Shown: piece by piece, positions 44,333 to 52,288 of the stretch
Position numbering within the stretch: position 1 is the stretch's first letter
Layout: each line of letters opens with the position of its first letter
Origin: Nitrospina sp.
GTDB lineage: Bacteria > Nitrospinota > Nitrospinia > Nitrospinales > JACRGP01
Assembly: GCA_024648695.1 (NCBI GenBank)
Contig: JACAVV010000020.1
Location: forward strand, 1-64,000
Direction: 5' to 3'
Length of the DNA: 64,000 nt
Program-made: the position numbers and the translations under genes
The notes under the pieces: generated by a model
What the model was told of the DNA's origin: nothing
What the model saw: only the letters and a program-made list of their open reading frames with translations
Database searches by the model: none

Positions 44333-45028
44333 ATGAAACTTTCTGTCATCATTCCTGTTTATAACGAAGAAGCCACTCTGGAAACGCTGGTGCAAAAGGT
44401 GCAAGCGACGGGTGTCGATAAAGAACTGATTCTCGTCAACGACGGTTCTTCAGACGGCACGCGGGAAATCCTCAACCGCTTGAAGGGGCAGGCGAATGGT
44501 GACTTTCAGGTACTGCATCATGAGACCAACCGCGGCAAGGGTGCGGCGGTGATCACAGGGCTCACAGCGGCACAGGGCGACCTGACAATCATTCAGGACG
44601 CCGACCTGGAATACGATCCAATGGAGTACCCCAGCTTGCTGAAACCTTTCGAAGACGATGAGGTGCAAGTGGTGTATGGGTCGCGCAATTTGCAGGACAA
44701 TCCGAAATCGTCGTTCGCGTTTTACTGGGGCGGACGCATTTTGAGTTGGGTGACCGGGTTCCTTTACAAAACACAACTGACCGACGAGCCTACCGGCTAC
44801 AAAGTGTTTCGCACGTCTTTACTAAAGGATCTGAAACTGGAGAGCCAGGGATTCGAATTTTGTCCGGAAGTGACGGCTAAAATTTTGCGGCGGAAAATTC
44901 CGATCCATGAGACGCCTATTTCGTATCGGCCGCGGTCCTGGGAAGAGGGTAAGAAGATTCATTGGCGCGACGGCTTCACCGCGATTCGTGTTTTGTTGAA
45001 GTATCGATTTGCGCGAATACGGCCTTAA
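44333..45028 (+). CDS. family 2 glycosyltransferase (dolichol/polyprenyl-phosphate mannosyltransferase-like)
   Basis: A 231-residue GT-A enzyme: 'LSVIIPVYNEEATLETLV' start, 'ELILVNDGSSDGTREIL', 'GKGAAVITGLTAAQGDLTIIQDADLEYDP' (DxD metal site), and 'TDEPTGYKVFRTSLL' with 'FCPEVTAKILRRKIPIHETPISYRPR'. This matches DPM1-like enzymes, which load a sugar onto polyprenyl phosphate at the membrane. It has no membrane anchor itself. The next gene, a GT-C membrane glycosyltransferase that would use such lipid-linked sugar, begins 7 bases later. Confidence 0.9.
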   Translation: MKLSVIIPVYNEEATLETLVQKVQATGVDKELILVNDGSSDGTREILNRLKGQANGDFQVLHHETNRGKGAAVITGLTAAQGDLTIIQDADLEYDPMEYPSLLKPFEDDEVQVVYGSRNLQDNPKSSFAFYWGGRILSWVTGFLYKTQLTDEPTGYKVFRTSLLKDLKLESQGFEFCPEVTAKILRRKIPIHETPISYRPRSWEEGKKIHWRDGFTAIRVLLKYRFARIRP

Positions 45029-45035
45029 TCCCGTT

Positions 45036-46811
45036 ATGGACTCCAGGGCCTTCACCCGGTCGCCGTTGTTCCTGTTTGTTTTGTTCGCAGTAGCTTTGGT
45101 GATTCGCTTGATTTACATGATCGAGTTTTCGAAAAGCCCCTACTTCGACCAGATCAATCCCGCCTTCGACCATTACAACTTCGATGTCGGGGCCATGAAC
45201 TTCGCGAACGGCGATTGGCTTGCCGACGCTCCCAACAATAATTACGCTCCCCTTTACAAATATTTTCTGGGAACGCTGTACGCGCTTTTCGGACGCGATT
45301 TTTTTGCGGTCTACATGATTCAATTCATCATGGGCAGTGTGGCGTCGGTGATCATGTATCTCATCGCCCGTGACCTGTTTGACTGGCGTGCGGGAGTGTT
45401 TGCGTTTTTAGGGTTTGCCACCTTCACCACCGAGATCATTTACGAAGGCATTGTACTGCGTGCCGCCTTCATCGCGTTCTGGGGCATCGTTTCTTTTTAC
45501 TTGCTGATGCGTTTGCGTGCGGCCCCCTCCTTGTCGGCCTTGATCTGGGCCACGCTTGCCTTGTCCATTTTTTTTCAGGGTCGGCCCAACACCCTGCTGT
45601 GCCTGCCTTTTGTGTGTTTTTATTTGTACAAATACGTTTTTCCGCACTGGCAGGGTCAGGCTCCGGCAAAAGCGTGGGTCTGGTTTGCGGGGGTATTGGG
45701 CCTTTCGTTCGTTCCCATACTTGTGCAATGTTATATCGTTCATGGCAAATTCGTGCTGTTCGATGCCAGCGGACCACACACTTTCATCTCGGGCAACCTG
45801 ACCGGGTATTCGGGCGTAGGATTCAATTCTGATTTGACGGACCGGTTTCAGGAAGAGCATGGTTTGAGTTATGGGTCGACTTTGGGTTTTTTGATAAAGG
45901 AAGTGTTTGTGCATCCCCTAGACTACACTTTGCTTTACCTGAGGAAAGTGTTTTTCTTCTTCAACGATAACGAAGCGCCTTCAAACATTTCCGTATATTT
46001 ATACCGCCAGTATGCAAGCTGTCTGGGATGGCTGAACAACCATTTTGCAGTGATATCCGGTCTGGCTCTGGCAGGCCTGGTATTGGCCATCAAACGGCGG
46101 AAGGACATTTTTCTGCTCACCTGTTTCGCGTTCGCCATGACCTTTTCGGTGATTTTGTTTTTGAACGAGTCGCGCTACCGGATACCAGCGGCGCCTTTTT
46201 ATATACTCTTCGCAAGTTTCGCGTTGAGCGAATGGGTACGATACCTGCGCGAAAAAAACTTTCGCAATGCAATAGTCCTTCTTGTAACGATGAGTGTATC
46301 CTGGTTTGCCTTTGCAGACATCGAGGGAACAGAACGCATTCGGGCAGTCGACTACAATAATATTGCCGCCGTGCATGCGAACCGGGGCGATTTTGAAATT
46401 GCCGATCGCTATTTAACGCGTGCCTACGGTATGGATCGCAACCAACCGATATTTTATTACAACAAGGGACAGTTCCATTTTGCCAAGGGGGAATGGAAAC
46501 TGGCGCTTCATTTTCTGGATCGCGTTGATGATTCGGCGAGGGACAACCCGGTGGTGGAGAATATGGTGCGAACGGCCCGGTATTTCATTGCAAGGGACTA
46601 CATGAAGCGCAAAAAATTTCAGCAGGCTCTTCCTCATTTAAAAACACTGGTGAAAGAAAATTCGCGGTCTCCGAAGATGTGGACCTTTCTTGCGGTGACG
46701 CTTTTTCAGTTGGGGCAAGTGGAAGAAGGGCGGCAGGCGGTTGATAAAGCGTTGTCAAATGATCCGACATTTGCACCTGCGCTTATGTTAAAGAGTCCTG
46801 GTGCGGGGTAA
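45036..46811 (+). CDS. membrane glycosyltransferase (GT-C, family 39-like) with C-terminal TPR region
   Basis: A 591-residue protein. Residues ~10-440 contain about 10-11 membrane segments of the PMT/ArnT-like GT-C fold; 'PYFDQINPAFDHYNFDVGAMNFANGDWLADAPNNNYAPLYKYFLGTLYALFG' has the early acidic loop and the 'PPLY' equivalent. Residues ~455-590 are soluble TPR repeats ('NRGDFEIADRYLTRAYGMDRNQPIFYYNKGQFHFAKGEWKLALHFLDRV', 'MKRKKFQQALPHLKTL'). It probably transfers sugar from a lipid carrier to protein or lipid outside the membrane. The ATG at 45036 is used; an overlapping TTG at 45009 is the alternative. It forms a two-gene operon with the GT2 gene. Confidence 0.85.
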   Translation: MDSRAFTRSPLFLFVLFAVALVIRLIYMIEFSKSPYFDQINPAFDHYNFDVGAMNFANGDWLADAPNNNYAPLYKYFLGTLYALFGRDFFAVYMIQFIMGSVASVIMYLIARDLFDWRAGVFAFLGFATFTTEIIYEGIVLRAAFIAFWGIVSFYLLMRLRAAPSLSALIWATLALSIFFQGRPNTLLCLPFVCFYLYKYVFPHWQGQAPAKAWVWFAGVLGLSFVPILVQCYIVHGKFVLFDASGPHTFISGNLTGYSGVGFNSDLTDRFQEEHGLSYGSTLGFLIKEVFVHPLDYTLLYLRKVFFFFNDNEAPSNISVYLYRQYASCLGWLNNHFAVISGLALAGLVLAIKRRKDIFLLTCFAFAMTFSVILFLNESRYRIPAAPFYILFASFALSEWVRYLREKNFRNAIVLLVTMSVSWFAFADIEGTERIRAVDYNNIAAVHANRGDFEIADRYLTRAYGMDRNQPIFYYNKGQFHFAKGEWKLALHFLDRVDDSARDNPVVENMVRTARYFIARDYMKRKKFQQALPHLKTLVKENSRSPKMWTFLAVTLFQLGQVEEGRQAVDKALSNDPTFAPALMLKSPGAG

Positions 46812-46882
46812 CACCGTTTTAAATTCAGAAAAATGAAATTATTATCAAACTAAATTAACCGGGTTAAGATATTCAAACGCCC

Positions 46883-49372
46883 ATGGTTTCTGGTTCTGCC
46901 TTGAAAGATAAACCCGACAAACTATTTGCTCAGGTGGTATTCAACCTTCCTCTCAAGGAAGCGTTCACTTACGAAATTCCACCGTCTATGGTGGGTGAAG
47001 TGCTGGTGGGGGTGCGCGTGTTCGTTTCGTTTGGCAGGCGCCGCATGACCGGGTATGTGATCGGCACCACGGCACATTATCCCAAAGGAATTTCCATCAA
47101 ACCGATTCAGGAGGTTCTTGATACTCATCCTTTGATATCAAAGGAAATTTTAACACTCACCAAATGGATTTCAGAGTATTATCAAGCGTCCTGGGGCGAA
47201 GCGATCAAGGCGGCACTGCCTGCGGGCTTCGATGAAAAAGGTGTGCAAACTCTCACACTCACCGAAAAGGGAAAGCAGGCGCTGGAAAACCTGGAACTCC
47301 ATTCTTTGTCGTGGTCGCTGTTGCAGGCTTTGTCCAGCAGGAAAAACATGTCGTTGAAACAGTTGGAACGGCAGATGCAGGAAGCTCCGAAGCTATCGCT
47401 TATCAATAAACTCAAATCGGATGGCCTGATTGAAGAAGAGTTCAAATTGTCGGCCAGCACGCGTAAGAAGAAATCGGAGACCTGGGTTCAGGCACTTCCC
47501 TATGGTTTCTCCAAAGACAACGACCCGTTAAAGCGGAGCCCGAAACAAAAGGAAATGTTTCAGTGGGTATCCGCGCAGGACAGAAAACTTTCCGATTTGA
47601 AGCAGAAGTTTCCTTCCAGTTCACAGACGCTTCAACAACTCATTAAAAAAGGCTTGGTCCAAAAACTGGAGAAAACCAGAGAGCCTGAGCATCTGGAAGA
47701 AGTTCCTTTCGAAAATTATGCCGTCGAACCCGTTGATTTGAAATTGACCTCCGAGCAGGCGCGGGTGTATAAATCCATTTGTGCCTCTGTAGATAAAAAC
47801 CAGTTCGAAACCTTTCTGTTGCACGGCGTTACCGGTAGCGGCAAGACCGAGGTGTACTTGCGTTGTATTCAACATGTTCTGGAGCAGGGCCGGTCGGCGA
47901 TTATGATGGTGCCGGAAATTTCTCTCACGCCGCAAACGGCAGAACGGTTCAAACAACGATTTGGTCCCAGAGTGGCCGTGTTTCATAGCGGCTTGTCCAA
48001 CGCCCAGCGGTTTCGCGAATGGGAAAAGATTCGCGATCAACGCGTGTCGATTGTGGTGGGCGCACGGTCGTCTGTGTTCGCTCCATTTAAAAATATCGGC
48101 CTGATCGTTATCGACGAAGAACACGACACATCCTACAAACAGGATTCCACACCGCGCTACCATGCGCGCGATACCGCCATTGTGCGGGCCAGGGTACAAA
48201 ACGCCGTAGTGTTGCTGGGCACCGCAACGCCGTCTCTTGAATCCAGAAATAACGCCGAAACGGGCAAATACTGTTACCTCACTTTGACCGAGCGCGTGAG
48301 GGAACGTTTACTCCCGATCATTCAAACCGTCGATATGAGAAAAGAGAAGCTGGAGAAAAAAAACTTCAGTATTCTTTCCTCTTATCTCAGCAATGCCATT
48401 CGCCACCGACTGCAACGCAAGGAGCAGGTGTTCTTATTTTTAAATCGGCGCGGCACAGCCAATTATGTGTTTTGCAGGGAATGCGGTTTTGTGTTTCACT
48501 GCATCCGATGTAGCGTTACCTTAACGTTTCATCGAAGCGAAGAAATATTGATCTGCCATTACTGCGATTACCAGACAGGGATTCCCGGAACCTGTGCCGA
48601 ATGCCAGGGCGAAGTGATCCGCTTTCAGGGGTTCGGGACGCAGAAACTGGAAGAAGAAGTCCGGCAACGGTTTCCTGAAGCCAGCGTGGTTCGGCTCGAC
48701 CGCGACACCACACGCAATCTGGCCGCATTTGAAACCATGTTTTCGCGCATGCACAAAGGCCAAATCGATATCCTCATCGGCACACAGATGATTACCAAAG
48801 GCCACGACTTTCCCAAGGTGACGCTGGTGGGCGTGGTGCATGCGGACTTGTCATTGAACATTCCGGATTTTCGATCCTGTGAGCGGTCTTTCCAGTTGTT
48901 GACCCAGGTGGCCGGGCGCGCCGGACGTGGAGAGACGCCTGGAGAGGTGGTCATTCAAACCTACAATCCGGAGCACTACGTATTTCATTTCGTTCGGGAG
49001 CATGATTACGAAGGATTTTATTCGAAGGAATTGCAATTTCGCAAGCGGTTGAATTTTCCTCCCTTTACACGTATTGCCGTGGTACACATGGAGTGCGCCC
49101 AGGAACGCCAGGGGGAAAGTTTTGCGCTCGACCTGAAAAAAGCATTGATCCCCGAAATCCGTCAGCGCCAAAACCTGGAATTTCTGGGTCCGTCGCGCGC
49201 CGCCTTGTACAGGATCAAAAACAAGTATCGATGGCACTTGATTTTGCGCTCTAAGATTAGTAAAGAACTGCAATTGTTTTTAAGCCAATCAAGCGCTATA
49301 AAGGAAGATAAAAACCGGTTTCGAAAAAACGTCAAACTGAGTATCGATGTCGATCCTGTTAACCTGCTTTAA
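46883..49372 (+). CDS. priA: primosomal replication-restart helicase PriA
   Basis: An 829-residue superfamily 2 helicase. The N-terminal 3'-DNA-binding domain ('FAQVVFNLPLKEAFTYEIPPSM', 'VRVFVSFGRRRMTGYVIG') is followed by a winged helix. Walker A is 'GVTGSGKTEVY' with Lys321, and the DExH box is Asp411-His414 (DEEH). The zinc-binding insert contains 'CRECGFVFHCIRC', 'CHYCDYQ' and 'CAECQ', giving the eight expected cysteines with the nearby ones. The final 'GPSRAALYRIKNKYRWHLILRS' is the PriA C-terminal domain. It reloads the replisome at collapsed forks. The frame is complete. Confidence 0.97.
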   Translation: MVSGSALKDKPDKLFAQVVFNLPLKEAFTYEIPPSMVGEVLVGVRVFVSFGRRRMTGYVIGTTAHYPKGISIKPIQEVLDTHPLISKEILTLTKWISEYYQASWGEAIKAALPAGFDEKGVQTLTLTEKGKQALENLELHSLSWSLLQALSSRKNMSLKQLERQMQEAPKLSLINKLKSDGLIEEEFKLSASTRKKKSETWVQALPYGFSKDNDPLKRSPKQKEMFQWVSAQDRKLSDLKQKFPSSSQTLQQLIKKGLVQKLEKTREPEHLEEVPFENYAVEPVDLKLTSEQARVYKSICASVDKNQFETFLLHGVTGSGKTEVYLRCIQHVLEQGRSAIMMVPEISLTPQTAERFKQRFGPRVAVFHSGLSNAQRFREWEKIRDQRVSIVVGARSSVFAPFKNIGLIVIDEEHDTSYKQDSTPRYHARDTAIVRARVQNAVVLLGTATPSLESRNNAETGKYCYLTLTERVRERLLPIIQTVDMRKEKLEKKNFSILSSYLSNAIRHRLQRKEQVFLFLNRRGTANYVFCRECGFVFHCIRCSVTLTFHRSEEILICHYCDYQTGIPGTCAECQGEVIRFQGFGTQKLEEEVRQRFPEASVVRLDRDTTRNLAAFETMFSRMHKGQIDILIGTQMITKGHDFPKVTLVGVVHADLSLNIPDFRSCERSFQLLTQVAGRAGRGETPGEVVIQTYNPEHYVFHFVREHDYEGFYSKELQFRKRLNFPPFTRIAVVHMECAQERQGESFALDLKKALIPEIRQRQNLEFLGPSRAALYRIKNKYRWHLILRSKISKELQLFLSQSSAIKEDKNRFRKNVKLSIDVDPVNLL

Positions 49373-49409
49373 TTCTTACCAGAACATTTAACCAACCAGA
49401 AAGGCTGTC

Positions 49410-49991
49410 ATGCTGAGAAAACTTTACGATTGGGTATTGCACTGGGCGTCAACGCCGTACGCGGTCCCTGCATTGGTCCTGATCTCTTTTGCCGAATCCT
49501 CTTTTTTCCCGATACCTCCCGATGTATTATTAATCGCTATGGTGGTGGCCGTTCCCAAACGTTGGTACAGCTTTGCCTTTTACTGTTCCATTGCCTCCGT
49601 GCTGGGAGGCATTTTGGGTTATTTCATTGGCTACAGTTTTATGGATATTCTGGGCAATCGGATCGTAGAGTTTTATCACTTCCAGGAAAAGTTTGATAAA
49701 ATAGGCGGACTGTTTAACGAATATCAGGCTTGGGCTGTGGCCGCGGCAGGGTTCACCCCGTTACCCTATAAAGTGTTCACCATTGCCGCTGGCGCATTTA
49801 AAGTCAACTTGCCTGTATTTATTTTTGCCTCGGCGCTCAGCCGGTCGGCGCGATTTTTTCTCGTGGCTTTCTTCGTGTATAAATTTGGGCCACCCGTAAA
49901 GGAACTCATAGAGAAATACTTTGGCCTGTTCAGCATTGTCTTTTTCATCTTGCTGTTTCTGGGATTTTACTTGATCAAATTTGTAATTTAA
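49410..49991 (+). CDS. DedA/VTT-family membrane protein (YqaA-like)
   Basis: A 193-residue membrane protein of the SNARE-associated/DedA (VTT) superfamily, YqaA branch. 'SFAESSFFPIPPDVLLIAM' and 'GGILGYFIGY' form the first re-entrant half, and 'AAGFTPLPYKVFTIAAGAFKVNLPVFIFASALSRSARFFLVAFFVYKFG' holds the conserved 'G....P.....AG' and 'R..RF' motif. DedA proteins are implicated in lipid scrambling and membrane homeostasis. The gene lies 37 bases after priA and 24 before cutA, all on the plus strand. Confidence 0.88.
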   Translation: MLRKLYDWVLHWASTPYAVPALVLISFAESSFFPIPPDVLLIAMVVAVPKRWYSFAFYCSIASVLGGILGYFIGYSFMDILGNRIVEFYHFQEKFDKIGGLFNEYQAWAVAAAGFTPLPYKVFTIAAGAFKVNLPVFIFASALSRSARFFLVAFFVYKFGPPVKELIEKYFGLFSIVFFILLFLGFYLIKFVI

Positions 49992-50015
49992 AAATTTTCA
50001 TAAGGAGAAAAGGTG

Positions 50016-50336
50016 ATGGAGGAGTTTATCATCGTTTACACCACTGCTGGTTCGAAACAGGAAGCTGATGATTTGGCAATCGGACTTGTCGAAAACCAGC
50101 ATGCCTTTTGTGTGACCACTGTACCGTCTGTCAAGTCTACGTATTATTGGGAAGGGATGATCAAGGAGGAAGAAGAACATTTGTTGATAATCAAAACGAG
50201 AAAAAGCCGGTTTGAGGTTATCGAACAGTGGATCACCAAAAACCACAGCTATAATGTTCCCGAGATTATCGCCGTTCCCATCAGTGAGGGATCCAAACCC
50301 TATCTTTCGGGTATGTCCGACTGGATTATGACATAG
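50016..50336 (+). CDS. cutA: divalent-cation tolerance protein CutA
   Basis: A 106-residue trimeric PII-like-fold protein. It has the family pattern 'IIVYTTAGSKQEADDLAIGLVENQHAFCVTTVPSVKSTYYWEGMIKEEEEHLLIIKTRKSRFEVIEQWITKNHSYNVPEIIAVPI', including the near-invariant 'YxWxG' and 'H.Y..PEI'. It is linked to copper and other divalent-metal tolerance. TAAGGAGA at 50001-50008 is best spaced for the ATG at 50016. It may be co-transcribed with the DedA-type gene. A small terminator follows. Confidence 0.95.
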   Translation: MEEFIIVYTTAGSKQEADDLAIGLVENQHAFCVTTVPSVKSTYYWEGMIKEEEEHLLIIKTRKSRFEVIEQWITKNHSYNVPEIIAVPISEGSKPYLSGMSDWIMT

Positions 50337-50353
50337 TCCTGTTTTTCAAGACC

Positions 50354-50374
50354 AGGGGCGTATCAGCCCCTTTT
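50354..50374 (+). terminator. short intrinsic terminator after cutA
   Basis: AGGGGC (50354-50359) pairs with GCCCCT (50366-50371) around a 6-base loop and is followed by TTT. It ends only ~10 bases before the msrP start, so it might also affect msrP translation. Confidence 0.5.
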
Positions 50375-50384
50375 CAAGGATCCA

Positions 50385-51362
50385 ATGGTCATGGGTTTGA
50401 TTAAAATTCCGAAGCCCTGGGAAATTGTTGACCGGGATGTAACGCCCGAATCGGTTTATATGAACCGCCGATCCGTTCTAAAAGGGATGGGTGTTCTTGG
50501 GCTTTACGCAATAACTCATACCGTGGGGTGCTCTCCCAATTCGGGGGCAGGCAACCGTGTATCCGAAGATCCTTTGTCCCCGGCTGAAAAAGCGGTATAT
50601 CCTGCCAAAAGAAATCCACGTTTTACTCTGGACCGGAGACTGACGGCGGAGGCAATCGCGGCCCGGTTCAATAACTTTTATGAATTTACTGACATCAAGA
50701 AGGATGTGGAAGTTCATGCCCGGGCTTTGAAAACCCGGCCCTGGACCCTTGAAGTATCCGGCCATGTTCAAAACCCCCGGACCTTCGACATCGACCAGCT
50801 TTTAAAAACCATGCCGTTGGAAGAGCGTTTGTATCGGTTGCGGTGTGTGGAGGCCTGGGCGATGGCGGTACCCTGGACCGGATTTCCTTTGAAGAAATTG
50901 CTGGAGCAGGTTCAGCCTCTGTCCAAAGCCACCCATGTTCGCTTCACCTCCTTTTACAAACCGTTCACAGCCCAGGGCCAATTGGCCTTCTGGAACCCAT
51001 GGCCCTACGCGGAAGGCCTTACATTAAAAGAAGCCCAAAACGACTTAACCTTTTTGGCTACAGGAATCTATGGCCACCCCTTGCCGAGGCAACACGGAGC
51101 CCCCATCCGTTTGGCGGTACCCTGGAAATATGGATTCAAGAGCATCAAATCGATTGTAAAAATTGAGTTGCTGGATTATCGTCCCGCCACATTCTGGAAC
51201 ACCGTTCAAGGACTGGAATACGATTTTCTCGCAAACGTGAACCCTAAAATCCCGCATCCCCGTTGGTCGCAGGCCAAAGAAAAAATGATAGGCAGTGGAG
51301 AAATCTTCCCGACTCAATTATTCAATGGGTATGGAGAGTGGGTGAACTCTTTGTATGCTTGA
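50385..51362 (+). CDS. msrP: periplasmic molybdopterin protein-methionine-sulphoxide reductase, catalytic subunit MsrP (YedY-like)
   Basis: A 325-residue sulphite-oxidase-fold molybdoenzyme. A Tat signal is visible, 'NRRSVLKGMGVLGLYAI', followed by 'VGCSPNS', so the mature form may be a lipoprotein. The molybdenum site is 'RLRCVEAWAMAVPWTGFPL', with the conserved Cys ligand, and cofactor contacts include 'FTSFYKP' and 'GHPLPRQHGAPIRLAVPWKYGFKSIKSI'. MsrP repairs oxidised methionine in envelope proteins. Its usual haem membrane partner MsrQ is not in this window, so electron supply is unknown. AAGGA precedes the start; a second ATG six bases later is possible. Confidence 0.92.
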   Translation: MVMGLIKIPKPWEIVDRDVTPESVYMNRRSVLKGMGVLGLYAITHTVGCSPNSGAGNRVSEDPLSPAEKAVYPAKRNPRFTLDRRLTAEAIAARFNNFYEFTDIKKDVEVHARALKTRPWTLEVSGHVQNPRTFDIDQLLKTMPLEERLYRLRCVEAWAMAVPWTGFPLKKLLEQVQPLSKATHVRFTSFYKPFTAQGQLAFWNPWPYAEGLTLKEAQNDLTFLATGIYGHPLPRQHGAPIRLAVPWKYGFKSIKSIVKIELLDYRPATFWNTVQGLEYDFLANVNPKIPHPRWSQAKEKMIGSGEIFPTQLFNGYGEWVNSLYA

Positions 51363-51440
51363 ATCGTTATTCGGCATATTTCAAATGATTAACAATAAGA
51401 AAGATTAATAAGGCCGTTTAAATTTACAAAAAAGTACACT

Positions 51441-51561
51441 GTCTGGTTGGCCTCCGTCCTCAAATCCCCTGACCCTCCTTAAAATATTTATGAAGAAATG
51501 CCGGGCTTTGCACGGCCTCGCCCCGGCCCTCTCCCTCCAGGGAAGAGGGTGATTTTTTAAT
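51441..51561. repeat. degenerate intergenic repeat (family copy)
   Basis: TCTGGTTGGCCTCCGTCCTCAAATCCCCTGACCCTCCTT and CGGCCTCGCCCCGGCCCTCTCCCTCCAGGGAAGAGGGTGATTTTTT resemble the core of copy A in the same orientation (GGCC..CCTC..CCCTTACC..GGGAAGAGGGTGACTT). No gene is seen in 51363-51704. Confidence 0.45.
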
Positions 51562-51704
51562 TTATTTATTACTTAATGGCATTGATCCGTACCGGAGATG
51601 GGTTAAAGAAATAGCGGCCAGAACCTTAAATTGTAAACCCCACTTTTTTGATGTCCGGTATAATAGGGCGGAAAAAATTATTGTCCTTTTGAATAACCAA
51701 TTCA

Positions 51705-52268
51705 TTGAGCCGTTTATTGTCTCGAATAAGCATTAAAAAATATATTTTCGTTTTGGGGAGTTTTTTTCTTTTATTTCTGTTCATGAGCCAGGCCGAAACC
51801 AGACCCGCTATTGAATACAGATTAAAAGCGGCATTCATCTACAAATTCGTTAATTTTGTGAGTTGGCCGGATTCCGCGTTCAAAAATCCAAGCTCGCCTT
51901 ACCGAATTGGCGTCTATGGGGATGGGCCGATTTTTGAATCCTTGCAATTGCTGAAGCACAAAACAGTCCAGGGCAGAAAATTTGAAGTACGAAAAGTCGA
52001 TCTTCCAAAACCGGTGCAATATTTTCATATCCTTTACATAGGAGGGTCGAATCGGGAAGACATTGCAAAGGTGTTGGGCGCTTATAATAAACTTCCCACG
52101 TTAACAATTGGAGAATCCGGAGAATTTAGTGAATTGAAGGGTATGATCCGGTTCTTCGTAAGGAAAGAAAAAATAAGGTTCACCATTAACAATCAGGCCG
52201 CGAGACGTTTGGATATCAGGATCAGTTCCAAGTTATTGCGTTTGGCCAGAAAATCGATAGCCCCTTAA
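51705..52268 (+). CDS. YfiR-like (DUF4154) periplasmic protein
   Basis: A 187-residue exported protein with an N-terminal signal (about residues 10-30, ending QAETR). The mature part matches the YfiR/DUF4154 family: 'EYRLKAAFIYKFVNFVSWPDSAF', 'YRIGVYGDGPIFESLQLL', 'LHILYIGGSNREDIAKVL'-like centre and a final 'IRFTINNQAARRLDIRISSKLLRLAR'. In Pseudomonas YfiR is a periplasmic inhibitor of the CHASE8 diguanylate cyclase YfiN. Here the next gene, 20 bases on, is a histidine kinase with a similar periplasmic sensor. The start is TTG at 51705; nearby TTG codons are alternatives. Confidence 0.85.
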   Translation: MSRLLSRISIKKYIFVLGSFFLLFLFMSQAETRPAIEYRLKAAFIYKFVNFVSWPDSAFKNPSSPYRIGVYGDGPIFESLQLLKHKTVQGRKFEVRKVDLPKPVQYFHILYIGGSNREDIAKVLGAYNKLPTLTIGESGEFSELKGMIRFFVRKEKIRFTINNQAARRLDIRISSKLLRLARKSIAP

Positions 52269-52288
52269 ACCAGGGATCTGGAAAAGTC

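Noticed and set aside
48516-49273. Minus-strand frames in the 3' half of priA
   Set aside because: They are antisense shadows of the helicase and zinc-binding region.
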